From Candolleomyces eurysporus (taxonomy: Eukaryota > Basidiomycota > Agaricomycetes > Agaricales > Psathyrellaceae), in assembly GCA_027579435.1 (NCBI GenBank), contig JANBPK010001196.1:82061-146060 (forward strand): 64,000 bases of DNA. The letters are read 5' to 3'. The position numbers and the translations under genes were made by a program. Under the pieces are notes generated by a model. That model was not told the origin of the DNA and made no database searches. It saw nothing but the letters and a program-made list of their open reading frames with translations. Positions 35,411-46,612 of the stretch are shown here, one piece after another (within the stretch, counting starts at the first letter, position 1; each line of letters starts with the position of its first letter).

Positions 35411-37730
35411 ATGACGGGCGCCGAGAAGGACGCGGCAGAGGTCTTTGGGGACCTTCTTGCTCAGGAGTTGGGCGACAGCACACCAATGACGGACGACGCC
35501 TGGGCATCCTCTCTATATGTTGACGTTGCGACTCCTCAGGACGTAGAGAAGTTCTTGAGCGACTCTGGGGAGTACGAGAACGGTAGATGGACCAGGCTTC
35601 CCGAATCACCAACTGTCGCGTCCGAGCTCAAAGAACCACTCTGCGAGCTCATCAATCGCATCCTTGAACATCTTCTCCCCTCCAACACTCAAGCGTCCCG
35701 CTTGGCTGTCGACGCTCATGCCAACGATTTCAAAGCTGAAGCCGTCAATGGAACCCGACACCGCGCCTCACCTAACATCGTTGTGAAGGCATCGGGTCCC
35801 TCTTTCTCTCTTCCAAGGGGCTCCTCTTTGGGTTTTTCCAATATTACCACTGGCTTCGATACCAAGCTGGACATACAAGCGGAAGATTACTCGCACAATC
35901 TTGCTTATCTCACAGCCTATGCCAAGTAAGTAACCCTCATCATCTAGATCGAACTATTGCTCATGCAGACCAGGTATATGTTTATTCAACAACCCAATCG
36001 CTTCTTTGTCAGATCCCTGGTAATTACTGAGAAGCGGGCCAACCTTTTCCATTTTGATCGCAGCGGCGCTCAGTACTCCCCCCTGTTCAACATTCACAAT
36101 GAACCTCGCATGTTCATCCGTTTGATTCTTGGACTCTGCGCCGTTGATGAGCGCACGCTCGGTCTTGATGATAGTGTCCAATGGTCTGTTGGTGAAGACG
36201 GTCGGAAGTCGCATGGCACCCTAACTACTAGTACTTGTGATGGTGCCGCAATCACCTACGACTTGGTAACCTCCCAAGGCCCTTTTGTTCGTTCCAATCT
36301 TCGTGGTCGTGGCACGACCTGTTGGACTGTGAAGAACTCGAAGGGCGAAAGACTCATAGTTAAAGACTACTGGACTTCGGAAGGTCGAATGGCTGAGTTC
36401 GAGCTGCTCAAGGAGGCGAAGGGCCTACCAGGGGTTTGTCAGATGGTCTCACATCAAGATCGCCGTGTCCAGACCAAGGATTTTCGCAGGAACAGTAAGG
36501 AGGGCGCTTTTCATAATCGCATTGCCACGCGTATCGTCATGAAGGCCTACGGACGGCATATCGAAAACTTCTCGTCCGCAGAGCAAGTCCTTGCCGCTCT
36601 TCGTGATGCAATTGCTGGTAGGCCTGATTCCGCCATTTCATCGTCTCGCTCACCAGCTCACTTCAAAAATAGGCCACAAAGCTTTGCTTTCCCGAAACAT
36701 CATCCATCGCGACGTCTCCCCTAATAATATCCTTCTTGGCTTACCCGGCTCAGACCATGGCGATCAAGGTGTACTAATTGATCTCGACATCGCAATCAGG
36801 TTTGGAGATTTAACCCGAGCGGATTATAAGATCGTGAGTCATCTATACGTGGTTCATCACTCACATGCTGACTTCTTTTACTTAGGGTACTCGTTTGTTT
36901 CAATCACTCATGGTCCTGTGCACCTTTCAGCTCAGCGCAACAGATGTCTCGCCTCACGACTATCTCGACGACCTAGAGTCCTTTTTCTGGGTCTTCGCTT
37001 ATCTGTTGTGCGTCTACAAAGCCGATGGAAAGCCTGCCCCCCCCAAGTCGTCTGCATGACCATGTACGGTCGTGGCAAAATCCGAATCCATTCCAAGCTC
37101 ACGCGGCGAAATTGTGCTTTATATCCGCCTTTATTGTGGACCCCGACATCGAACAGCATCTCGACGAAGGCTGGCGTGTTGCCTGCGGTGACATGTTCCT
37201 CAAGTTCAGGGCGTACATGTGCAAGCTTGCGAAGGAGAAAGAACACCTTGTCTGCTCGTTAATGGGGTCCGAGGTGGATGGTGCCTTGCCCAATCGGTTC
37301 TCGTCGATGCTCCACAATGTCGACGAACACTACGACCACGTTCTTGGGCTTTTTGACGATGCGTTGAAGAAGATCAAGGATGCAGCCAAAGAAACGATGA
37401 ACCCATCGGCTTCTTCCCCTCAATGCGACATTCCCTCTGACATACCTGTTCCTGTCATCGAGCCGATTCTACCAGACATTGTCTCTTCCTCCATCAGTGA
37501 CAAATCAACAGCAGTTCTGTCTTCGACACCCTTTTACAGTTTGTCCCTCAAACCGCCTTCCACGACTTCCCAAAGCTCTAAACGTCGGTCGGAAGAAGCT
37601 GAACTTGACGATGCCCCCATAATCACGAAGAGGATATGTCCGCCCAGTCGACGACCACTAAGGGCAGTGATTGACCCCCCCCTTGCATGTGTTCAGCTCC
37701 TTGTATGAATACTGTCGTAGCTGGTTTTAA
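35411..37730 (+). CDS. FunK1 fungal-type kinase, short form with two homopolymer frameshifts (FunK1-5)
   Basis: Four exons: 35411-35925, 35974-36617, 36673-36833, 36886-37730. N-domain FLSDSGEYENGRW; core RLIVKDYW, AEFELL, catalytic loop HRDVSPNN, IDLDIA; then HDYLDDLESFFW. In exon 4 the literal frame stops soon after GKPAPPKSSA. Shifting one frame inside a C8 run (37037-37044) restores RLHDHVRSWQ and the family C-lobe. A second C8 run (37675-37682) again shifts the frame: the literal tail ends LACVQLLV, whereas the alternative gives LHVFSSLYEY and a stop at 37730, matching FunK1-2. Two lesions, both in C8 homopolymers and with nothing else decayed, point to sequencing error rather than pseudogenisation. 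The start at 35411 aligns with FunK1-2; an in-frame ATG at 35270 also exists. Confidence 0.83.
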
Positions 37731-38813
37731 TTGTCATATTTTACTCAACATATGATCTCCTCCACATTATTCTGCGACTCTTGCTCTTACTGTTAAATTT
37801 CGCCTTGATACTGCTGGTTGGTGCCAGACCGTACATTCGCGTCCCTCTCCTCCGTATGCTTCTCCCTTGGTTTGTTTTGATATATATATATATGTTTCCC
37901 CAACAAGGCGACCTCGTTACCGCCCTCAATTCCGCTCTGAGCTTGCAACGGGTTGTCCCCATCGCGAACAATAAAGTCATAATGCGACGCCGGTGGGACT
38001 GAATTCTTCTAACTGGTGTCTCGAGTTTCTATCGCAACGGTTGAAAGTATTCGCGCTCTGATAAATTTACCGAATAACATAGCCCCAGCCTCAACCATCC
38101 TCTAAAGCTGGTTGAACGGCTCCACGAGTCACAATTTCGTCGAGGACAAGGGCAGAGTTCCTGGCATCTGAGTGCTTTCAAAGTGCTGGACAAGACGGAA
38201 TGAAAAACTGAAGCAGGGGAGGCGAGCGAGGGAAGAGGAGACAAAGAGTTTTTAATTCTTGGGTCGAGGACTAAATACATGTAGTAGATTCCCGATTCAA
38301 CGTCCTTAAGAGTGAAGTTTAAAGTTGTAGGATCGTCGACAAGATAAACTCGAGGAAGGCGTCGGTGACGACGCGAGAGCCTGCTTACGAAGCCTTGGCT
38401 CGACCTCTTGCAGCTCGCTAGCTCGCTGCGGGTCGAGCTTCCATCCTGCGGTACTTTCTAGTTCATAGCCATGGTATCTACAGGTCCCCGCTCATTGATA
38501 CGTACGCATATTTCCCCCTCTGCATTCGCAACCTGGTAGTTGCCGGAGATGAAGCTAGAAAGCAGATTCCACATAGTGATTCCTCTAGATCTAGAATTGG
38601 CTTGTTTCCAACGGGGAAGAAGGATGTATATAGACAAACTGACATACGCATCTCTCACGATATATACTGAGAGACGTTACACTGCACGTCGCACTCTTCG
38701 CGATCGTCAACGGGTTTCACCAAATTCGAAAGATCTATCCGCAGTTCCCGTACTTGAGGAACTGCACATACGGGACATTGCGCTGCTCTTCCCTGCACCC
38801 GAAGTCGGACCCT
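37731..38813. other. Intergenic, tail-to-tail
   Basis: No gene that I can support between FunK1-5 and CCCH-3, which converge here. A short TATATATATATA run lies near 37,880. Confidence 0.4.
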
Positions 38814-40349
38814 TCAGTCAAAAGACTCGCCATCACCATTATCCGAGTCATCGGTTAGCTCAAGAGTGAGACCAAACGAACTTCTACCATCTCGGTCGAG
38901 AGGAAATCGTTGTAGCGGAGGGAAGTCGGAGCCCGGTCCAGGGGAACCGGGATGACTGTAAGTTTCAGACATGAAGCTCGAACTGTTTGAACCAGGGGAT
39001 GCCGTTGAGAATGTTGCTAACGAAGATGGGATGAAAGGAGTCCCGATAGGAGATAGTTCAGATTCCTGGCTCCTCGATACGGCTAGTAGACGATCGGAGA
39101 AGGCATAAAAAGCGGAATTAATGCTTTTGCATGGAAAACGAGTAATGTACTTGCAAAGTACCTTTGTGCGCAAATGGGCATGCGTTTCCTCGGGGGCACG
39201 TTCCTTCTTTCATGGTGAGTTGAGCTACGGGGAAGGATGGGGAAAGGTACATACCATCCTTCCAAAGCGTACAATCGATCTTGCTAGTATCTCGTCGTAA
39301 GGCCATCAACTGATCCTTGTTCAAATCCGAGTGGTCGTATGGGCAATTACCGTGCCGATATTTGCAGGGCCCAAAGAGATAATGAATCCAGCAGGCTATT
39401 GGGAAAAAGAAAAGACAAGGGGAGAATGAGAACTGATTGGGATGAATGGTCACAGACATGTACAATTTACTGTTGACAATGCCACGCTTTCTTGTCCAAA
39501 CGATAAGGTGGCATCCAAATGCGCAAGGTTACCTTGAGAGACCGATCCTCTCCGGGAAACTTGGAAAGTGAATTGAGAAAGACTCGAGGGGCTCGGGAGT
39601 GCGTAGGATCGCGAACGGTATGGGATCTCAGGATAACTGATAGGCCGAGGTACCTCCAGCTTTTGCTCGAGAAAAAGGCCTTCGATGGTGAATATTCTGG
39701 GCTTGAACATTCGAAGAATCTTGCGATGATTGTGATAGTCTTTGTACGTCTTCAAAAGATGTAACTTGTGGTTGAATCTCTCGTAGCCTTTGCACTGCTT
39801 GAGGCGATTTTCGTATCCGTAATCATGCGCAATGCCCACGAGGATAATATGTTCGGCGTCCTCAATTTCAACCTCCAGACGCTCTACATTTTTGTTTAGA
39901 AGTAAGAAATCCCAATGAATGCTGAAACTCACCGAAAATCTTCGTGTCAGCAGCCTGGGATCGCTGGCCAGCATCGATGGCAAGGAAGAGCTTATGCTGA
40001 GTGAAGCCGGAAAGGAAATTATCCAGGCAGCTCGGCTTGAATCTGGGATCGTCCTTCCAGAAGTCAGCCATAGCGGCTGATAGGCCTTGCTTGTTCATAA
40101 ACATGTAGGCAAACATATTGCACGTCTGAGAAAGGTCTCCCGAACCCCAGAGATAGTGTCTAATTCCCTGGTCAAGTAGGTTCGCGGCAGTGATACCTCC
40201 TTCCACCGATTTGAGCACAAGATCTTCGTTGAAGAGGGCTCCGTCGCCGTCTATTAAGACTGTGATGTGTCGTTTCTTGAAAAAAAAGTCGTTTAGTACG
40301 AACATACGCAGCGAGGAGACTGATAGTAACACACTTGGTTCGAGGACAT
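38814..40349 (-). CDS. CCCH zinc-finger protein with DUF7923-like domain (CCCH-3), 393 aa
   Basis: Six exons: 40335-40349, 39933-40275, 39533-39883, 39255-39395, 39162-39224, 38814-39082; phases agree (1182 nt). The first exon encodes only MSSNQ and is tentative; reading straight through gives a longer start without it. The N-domain reads ITVLIDGDGALF, then FLAIDAGQRSQAADTKIF and IILVGIAHDYGYENRL. Two CCCH fingers follow: C-x8-C-x6-C-x3-H (CWIHYLFGPC...CPYDH) and C-x5-C-x3-H (CPRGNACPFAH). The tail is Ser/Pro-rich and acidic. It is the third member of the family and stands beside the second FunK1 pair, as CCCH-1 and CCCH-2 stand beside the first. A role on RNA is inferred from the fingers. 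Confidence 0.82.
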
Positions 40350-40410
40350 GGCGGGAAGCGGAATGGTGGGTCATGAAAGGAAGAACAGAGAGCAGACTTG
40401 ACGGTTCGAA

Positions 40411-40422
40411 TCTCTTATATAC
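40411..40422 (-). promoter_or_regulatory. TATA box of CCCH-3
   Basis: TATATAAGAG on the minus strand, about 65 bp upstream of the ATG at 40349; spacing fits a core promoter. Confidence 0.5.
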
Positions 40423-43028
40423 TAAATGAGCCTCTCGTTGAGAGGACCTTCGGAATAAAGGCCGTTGCATGCTGAGGATGTAGAGGTCAAAACAGCGAAA
40501 AACTTTGTGGCTTTCCCGTGTCGCTCGGTGTGACTTGGACGCGCCTTCAGGCTCCTCGCAACTGACCAGCCATATTCATGGCATTAATTTGAGCTTCCAT
40601 TCTCCTTTTCTGAATCCAATCGCGTTCAGCGTGGAAAGCCTTGAGGTATGTAACAGTATGAAGCCACCTACCGAGCGCGTGCTCCTGGAGTCGGGTGGCA
40701 GTGGCACTATAGCCAAGCATCTCGTTGCATGTATATGACAACAAAGGGCCGTTCGTTGCAGTCTAAGCCAGAGGATCGCGGTGTATGAGGAGAAAGAAAA
40801 GTCGTATTCGGAGATTATTACGGTGAATGTCAAAGAGGTGCGATCAGTGGTAACGAATTTTAGATCGGTTTATCTTATCTTATCTCATCAGGTGGCACGA
40901 CCGCGGTCTCGAATTGGCCCGCATCCTGAGGACGTCGTTTGCTCTACGCGTCGTCGAAAAGACTATATTGGGCGCTCCGACCTCGGAAGTTGAGTCGGCC
41001 AGTCCCTGATTCAAGCAGGCATGAACAGTTGAACAAGTTGGGGGATTTCAACTTTCAAAATGCTTTGCTCATAGTGTTGAGAACTCGATATTCAATTTGA
41101 GCCCTCGAAGACATGTGTATACTCGGTTCTACAGAACCAGTCGCAACGCTGAACTAAAACACGACTATCACCAATAGTAGACTGTGAATAACTGTGGAAG
41201 CCCGAATTTACGACATCGATCTGTAGAAAAATAGAAGTGAAATAATGTTCAGTAAATATGACCGTCGATCTCACTGAGAACTACTGTTCTCTTGGAACGG
41301 AAGAAGTACGAGAACGTCGTCTAGGAATGGATGAATCAGGACGACGAAGCGGACGCTGAGGCGTTTGGGGTAGAGCGCTTAGCCTGGGTGGATCATCAGG
41401 GCAATCACCCGAGCCTTTTCGACGTTCCAAAGCGGGGGGTCGTGTCTGTGAGAACGAGCACCCGTAGAAACTGTTGGTTGGGTGACTAAGTAAAGATTTT
41501 TCTGGTGCAGGGGACGTTATGAGTCGCTGGAAATTAGACTCGGACCGCTATTGTGCTCAAGCTCGACCGCAATCCAGACAGGTAGCTATGTTTGAGAACC
41601 CAATCGTAACTAGTTTGACCCATTTATCATCTGAAAGCAGGCAGGAAGGCTCCACTGAATGGTGGTTTGGATAATCGGCTTCACAGTGCAGCAGAAGGTC
41701 GCCCGCGTGGGTGTCTACCGTTTCGTGGGTGCCTCGCGCCGCCGCTTCTTTTCAGACATGTTTCAGAATCAAGGAGAAAATGTTGAGAAAAATCTTTATT
41801 AAGTGGCTTGAGTCAAGCTTCCAGAGACTGCGTCAGGTTGTCCGAGCGCGACTTCTCCAGGAAAGTCACGGTGGGGCAAAAGGCAGGAGAAATCGTGGCC
41901 GTTCAACTTCGCTTGAAACTCCGATGCCATATTCCGAATTCGGTCGATAATGGTGCTGTCCGCTCGCAGAAATATCTTTAGACGACATCTTAGGCTTTAA
42001 ATTCATTATATGCTCTCAGATGGCCAGCTTTTGGTCAAGAAAAATTACTAAACATGGCGCGTGCTCCGCAATTTCCATGGGTTCGTGTACCTAAAATTGA
42101 GCCAATTAAGGACTGAAGTCAAGCATCAGTGAACAGCACTCGGAAGCGCAAAAAAAGGTCATCGTGACTTCGGTGGATGTCACTGAGGCGCTTCGTCCGC
42201 CCCGCCTAGTCTGCGGTAACCTCTCGCCTGGCTCAAAACAAATCTTTCACCCTGATCTCCATTCCTTTGGCCTGGAGATATCATGTCGGTGATTGTTTCA
42301 GGGCACGCTCTTTGTATGCTATTATTTGAATTGTATGATTCTAATAACGTTACATTTGTTATCTGGATAGGATCAGAGTCGTGAGGTTCTGGCAACAGTT
42401 TCTCAACGTTCAAGGCGCTCAGAAGCTGACATCATTGCGGAGATGAATTTGAGGCCAATGCCGAAAAACTCCGTCCCAAACGTGACAATGCGTTCTTCCC
42501 CGTCTAACCTCTATCTTCTCGACCACCATCATCCTTCCTCCATCCCATCCACGACAAAGCATCCAGCCAGGGCGATTCAGAGGCTTTTGGGTTGAGCTCT
42601 GGGCTCAGAGTAACCCTAAAAGACGACAAGTTCGCGGGCTGTGCTTCGCGGGAGCGAAAGGCTGAATTTGGAATAGGCATCGTGACCATCAACGGAGAGA
42701 AATTCGGGTGATTTCACTCTTCAACCACAAGCGATCTTATCGAGAAAAGCAAGAAATCGAGGGTGCAGGTGAGTATATGGTTTTTATGAACCAAAACAGT
42801 GGCTGAGAGCAACAGGGACTCTACATTTTCCCGCAGGTATGGGTTGCCTTGCTTCCGCAGCGACTCGGAGTTTGGGGTTGACAGAATATGAGTCTAGGTG
42901 TTGTAGCTGCTCGTCGAGGTAGAGCGAAAGGGCTCAAGGTACGGAGCAGTGAGTTATTCTGAGGCTGGAGGCAAGTCTGACAGATTCACTCAAACAGCGA
43001 ACGTGCATCGCAGCCTACTCAATCACAG
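40423..43028. other. Gene-poor stretch with a possible exon relic
   Basis: No complete gene is visible. On the minus strand, from about 41,447 (after an acceptor-like TTCTCACAG) to a TAG at 41281, one frame is open and biased: LERRKGSGDCPDDPPRLS...RRRSRTSSVPREQ. It resembles a disordered kinase or nuclear-protein tail, but no upstream exon could be joined. It may be the end of a decayed gene. Confidence 0.3.
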
Positions 43029-46000
43029 ATGCGCCGCTCGTCACGATTTCACAATCACAACAATGCCCTAATGCTCCAGGGGAACAGCGAAGCCTCATTT
43101 ATAGGAGCCCAGCACCATCACCATCCAAGCTCTGCGACCATGCCTCCATTGCACCTCCATACCACCGTCTACGCCCCCGTTGTGTCCCCTCCGACACCAG
43201 CACCCTCGCCGGGGCCTGTTCAGACGTTCGATTTGTTGCCGTCGCCAGGCAGCAGCCCTACGAGCAGCGAAAACTTTGAGCACGAGACCATCACCACCGA
43301 GCGCGGTCCGGTCATACGACGTCAATTCCTATCGAGCCTGCTGGCGTCTTGCACGCCGGAAGAGCTCTTGTTCATCTCGGCAACCATTGCACCCCGACTG
43401 AAGCGGGACTTTCTGTTCTGTCTCCCCACGGAACTGGCGCTATATGTTCTCAGCTTTATCGAAGACCCGAAAACGCTGGCGAGGGCGGAGCAAGTCAGTC
43501 AACATTGGAGGACGCTCGTAAACGAGGAATCGGTGTGGAAGAAGATGTGTGAGGTGCATGGGTTCGACGATTGGAACAACGACAATGAGCCGTTCGAAGA
43601 AGAGCCGCTCGAGGAGATGGAACAGTTTGCCAACTTTCCGATGGACCCGGCACTCGAGTGGCTGATCACGAAGAGGCGGCAGGAGATTGGGGATAGGAAA
43701 GGCAAGGCAAAGGAGTCGACACCCTCGTATCGGTCGCACTTTCGTAATTGCTACATCACCAGTAAGTGTCTACTCGTTGGTTTCTGAAAACACTGCTCAG
43801 TTCCTTGACAGTGACCAATTGGCGCAAGGGAGGACACTTACTCCGCTCCCATCGAATACCCATTGTCACTACCGAGAGCGAAACCGTCACCTCCCTCGCA
43901 CTCGATCCCGATTGGGTCGTCATCGGACTCGCTAACTCCCGAATCCAAGTCTACAGCGCGAAGACCGGAGTTCTCGCGAAGACGCTTATCGGACATGAAT
44001 CCGGTGTTTGGAGCCTCAGTCTCGTGAGCAAGGGTGGGTGGATGGCACCCCAGCCCACACCGCCAGCAGCAGCAAATTTGACCCCAGGGTCGTCGCCNGT
44101 CGTCATTCTCATCGTCGTCTGACCGTGACCCACTTCCGTCTTCCCTTCCGATCCACTCATCCTCCGGCCGAAGAAGCAGGCGAACCTCAACATCCCGCGG
44201 TCTGCGCACTGGAATCGCCAGGCTCAGCTTAGACAATTCACCATTACCTCGAGTGAGATCCGCCACGTCGAGCTCTAGGACAGTCCCAGGCTCTTCGTTG
44301 GAGCATTTGGTTCCAGCCTCGTTGCGTGTTGCCATCGGGCTCGACCCTTCGCCTGAACTGGATGATGGTGGAGAAGCAACGATGGGTTCGGCGTTTCCAT
44401 GTGCAAGCACAAGCAGTGATTCCCGGAGTGATGATAATGACTCAGCTGGGATTCTGGATGAGGATGTGATGGAGGAGGACCGTGAGCGGTTGAGACGAGA
44501 TGCTGACCGTCGTCGTCAGCAACCAGGAGGGCATATGAGTGACTTTTCATTCCCTTCTGTGCCATCGTCATCTGGCTCCCGTCGGAGTGGTAGTACGAGT
44601 CGACGTCATCCAGCATTCCCGAATAAGCAGCACCAGCAGTCAAAGAGGAAGTACAGTGACATGTGCTATTCCTCGACTGGATGGGGACAACCGAATTCCC
44701 TAGTTGTCAGTGGGGGATGTGATAAGGTGATTATGGTGTGGGATGTAAAAACAGGGTGAGTTCCCTTTTTTCCTCCCTTCCTCTTCCGGTCTTCTATCCC
44801 TTTTCGCGTTTTTNCTCCTGCGGTGTATGATAGACATGCGTGATGGCCGTGCGCTTTACCCCACCTTCTCCATACCCTTGCCCTGCTATACCTTCCCTCT
44901 GTCTCTGACTCTTACTAATGGCTTCCTTTCGGACAGGCATTGCATTTACCGCCTATCGGGGCACACCTCAACGATCCGGTGCATTCGCGTATTGCAGAAC
45001 CGTCCGATCGCTGTTTCCGGATCCCGCGATTCGACGATGAGAGTATGGGACATCCAACGAGGGAAGTGCCTGAGGGTTCTGCAAGGACACCAGTCAAGTG
45101 TTAGGTGTATCGATGTTTGCGGAAACAGGGTCGTGAGTGGAAGTTATGATGCTACATGTAGGGTGAGGATCTCTGTCTCTTGCTTTCGCCGTCCTTCTCG
45201 AGGCTGACTGGATCAATCGGATAGGTATGGGACGTCGATACCGGAGAATGTCTACACGTCCTCCAAGGCCACTTCCAGCAGATCTATTCTGTCGCGTTTG
45301 ACGGGAGATATATCGCTTCCGGAGGGCTCGATACGACTGTCCGTCTTTGGGATGCGGACACAGGGTAAGTTTATCCGTGCAACCCCTTTCATAACTACCT
45401 TCACGTACTAACTCACCGGGGCCCGATTAACCAGAAACTGCATTGCGCTCCTTCAAGGCCATACTGCCCTCGTATGCCAACTGCAGCTCTCACCCACGCT
45501 CTTGATAACAGGCGGTTCCGACGGACGTGTCATTACCTTTTCTCTCGAAACTCTCAACATCTCACATCGCATCGCTGCACACGACTGTTCCGTCACCTCT
45601 CTCCAGTTCGTCGACGATGGAGGGAGCCGAGATAATTTCCTTGTGACCGGTGGGAATGACGGTCGTGTGAGGCTGTATGAAGTGCAGACCGGGAATTATG
45701 TGAGGGATGTCAGTGAGGGAGGAGAGGGTATATGGAGGGTCGTTGTAGGGTGGGGTGTTTGTGTTGTTGTGTGCAAGCGGGGTGGAAAGTCAGTTGTGGA
45801 GATTTGGAGCATGAGACCCGAGGGTCCAGGGTCAGGGTCTGTGGGGGGNTGGTGCTATCGCTGCTACTTCTATGAGCCGGAGTGCGAGTGGGAGCGGAGG
45901 GTTTGGGCTGAGTGGTGGTGGTGCGATGTGTAGTATCTCGCCCTCTGGAAGTGTCCATCCGGTTGCTAGTGAGATCCCATTGGCTGATTTGCTAAGGGAA

Positions 46001-46078
46001 GAGGAGGCCTGGAGGCGTCTATCGGACGATGGGGAGGATAGGGAACCTTCCAAAGTTCGAAGGACGGCCTCGGGCTAA
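43029..46078 (+). CDS. CDC4: F-box/WD40 protein, Cdc4/Fbw7 type, about 895 aa
   Basis: Substrate receptor of an SCF ubiquitin ligase. Exons: 43029-43761, 43812-44755, 44937-45162, 45225-45364, 45435-46078. A His/Pro-rich N-terminus precedes a Cdc4-style dimerisation (D) domain, RRQFLSSLL...ELLFISATIAPRLKRDF (residues about 98-129), and an F-box, LPTELALYVLSFIEDPKTLARA (about 132-175). WD40 blades follow: GHESGVWSL, GHTSTIRCI, GHQSSVRCI, GHFQQIYSV and GHTALVCQL, with VWD/LWD endings. A Ser/Arg/Asp-rich insert of some 200 residues separates the second blade from the VSGGCDKVIMVWD blade. N bases near 44098 (in the insert) and at 45849 (after a G6 run) break the literal frame; in both cases coding resumes in another frame and ends at 46078. 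I treat them as sequencing ambiguities. Cdc4 was chosen over Met30 because of the D-domain wording. Confidence 0.87.
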
Positions 46079-46612
46079 CTGAGTTTCCGTCTTCGTTTTC
46101 TTCTTTCTATCTCTTCGTTTTCTACGTATGGTTTTTTGGTTATGAAGCTTCTCGGGTTTACTATGCTCACGATTTCCTGGATATGTATGTATTTTTTGTA
46201 TGCTCTTACTTGCCGTACCTTACCGTTTTGTGCTTATTTTGCCGTCCGATTCTGATCATGTTTTCGAGCGCTACCACTTTTGTAGAGTATACACCTATCA
46301 CCTCTGTTAATCATTTGCTTTTCTCGTCGCCCATTGTGTATGAGTTGTATTGGCGATACCAGTCTCATGAAGTCAAGGTCGTCTAGTATTGATACAATCG
46401 ATACTATAGTACAACTTTTGGGCCTCTTGCTAATGCAAAATTCCATCGGTTTAAAGTCTAAACGAAGAGAAAGACTACATAACGTGGAAGCATAAATCGT
46501 AGGGGTATCAACATGTCGTCGTCATAAATGCAATCCAGTCCGCATATCGATTCGTGCCAATTCGTAATCCCCAAGGCCCAGACCAGCTGTGGGGAAGAAG
46601 GAAATGAGAAGA
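46079..46612. other. Intergenic, tail-to-tail
   Basis: T-rich 3' flanks of two convergent genes; no gene seen. Confidence 0.45.

Noticed and set aside
37037..37682. FunK1-5 called as a pseudogene
   Set aside because: Its only two lesions are single shifts in C8 homopolymers and the rest is fully conserved, unlike FunK1-3. Sequencing error is the simpler explanation.
38814..38869. Plus-strand frame 38540-38869 overlapping the end of CCCH-3
   Set aside because: Antisense shadow; the minus strand carries the phase-consistent final exon.
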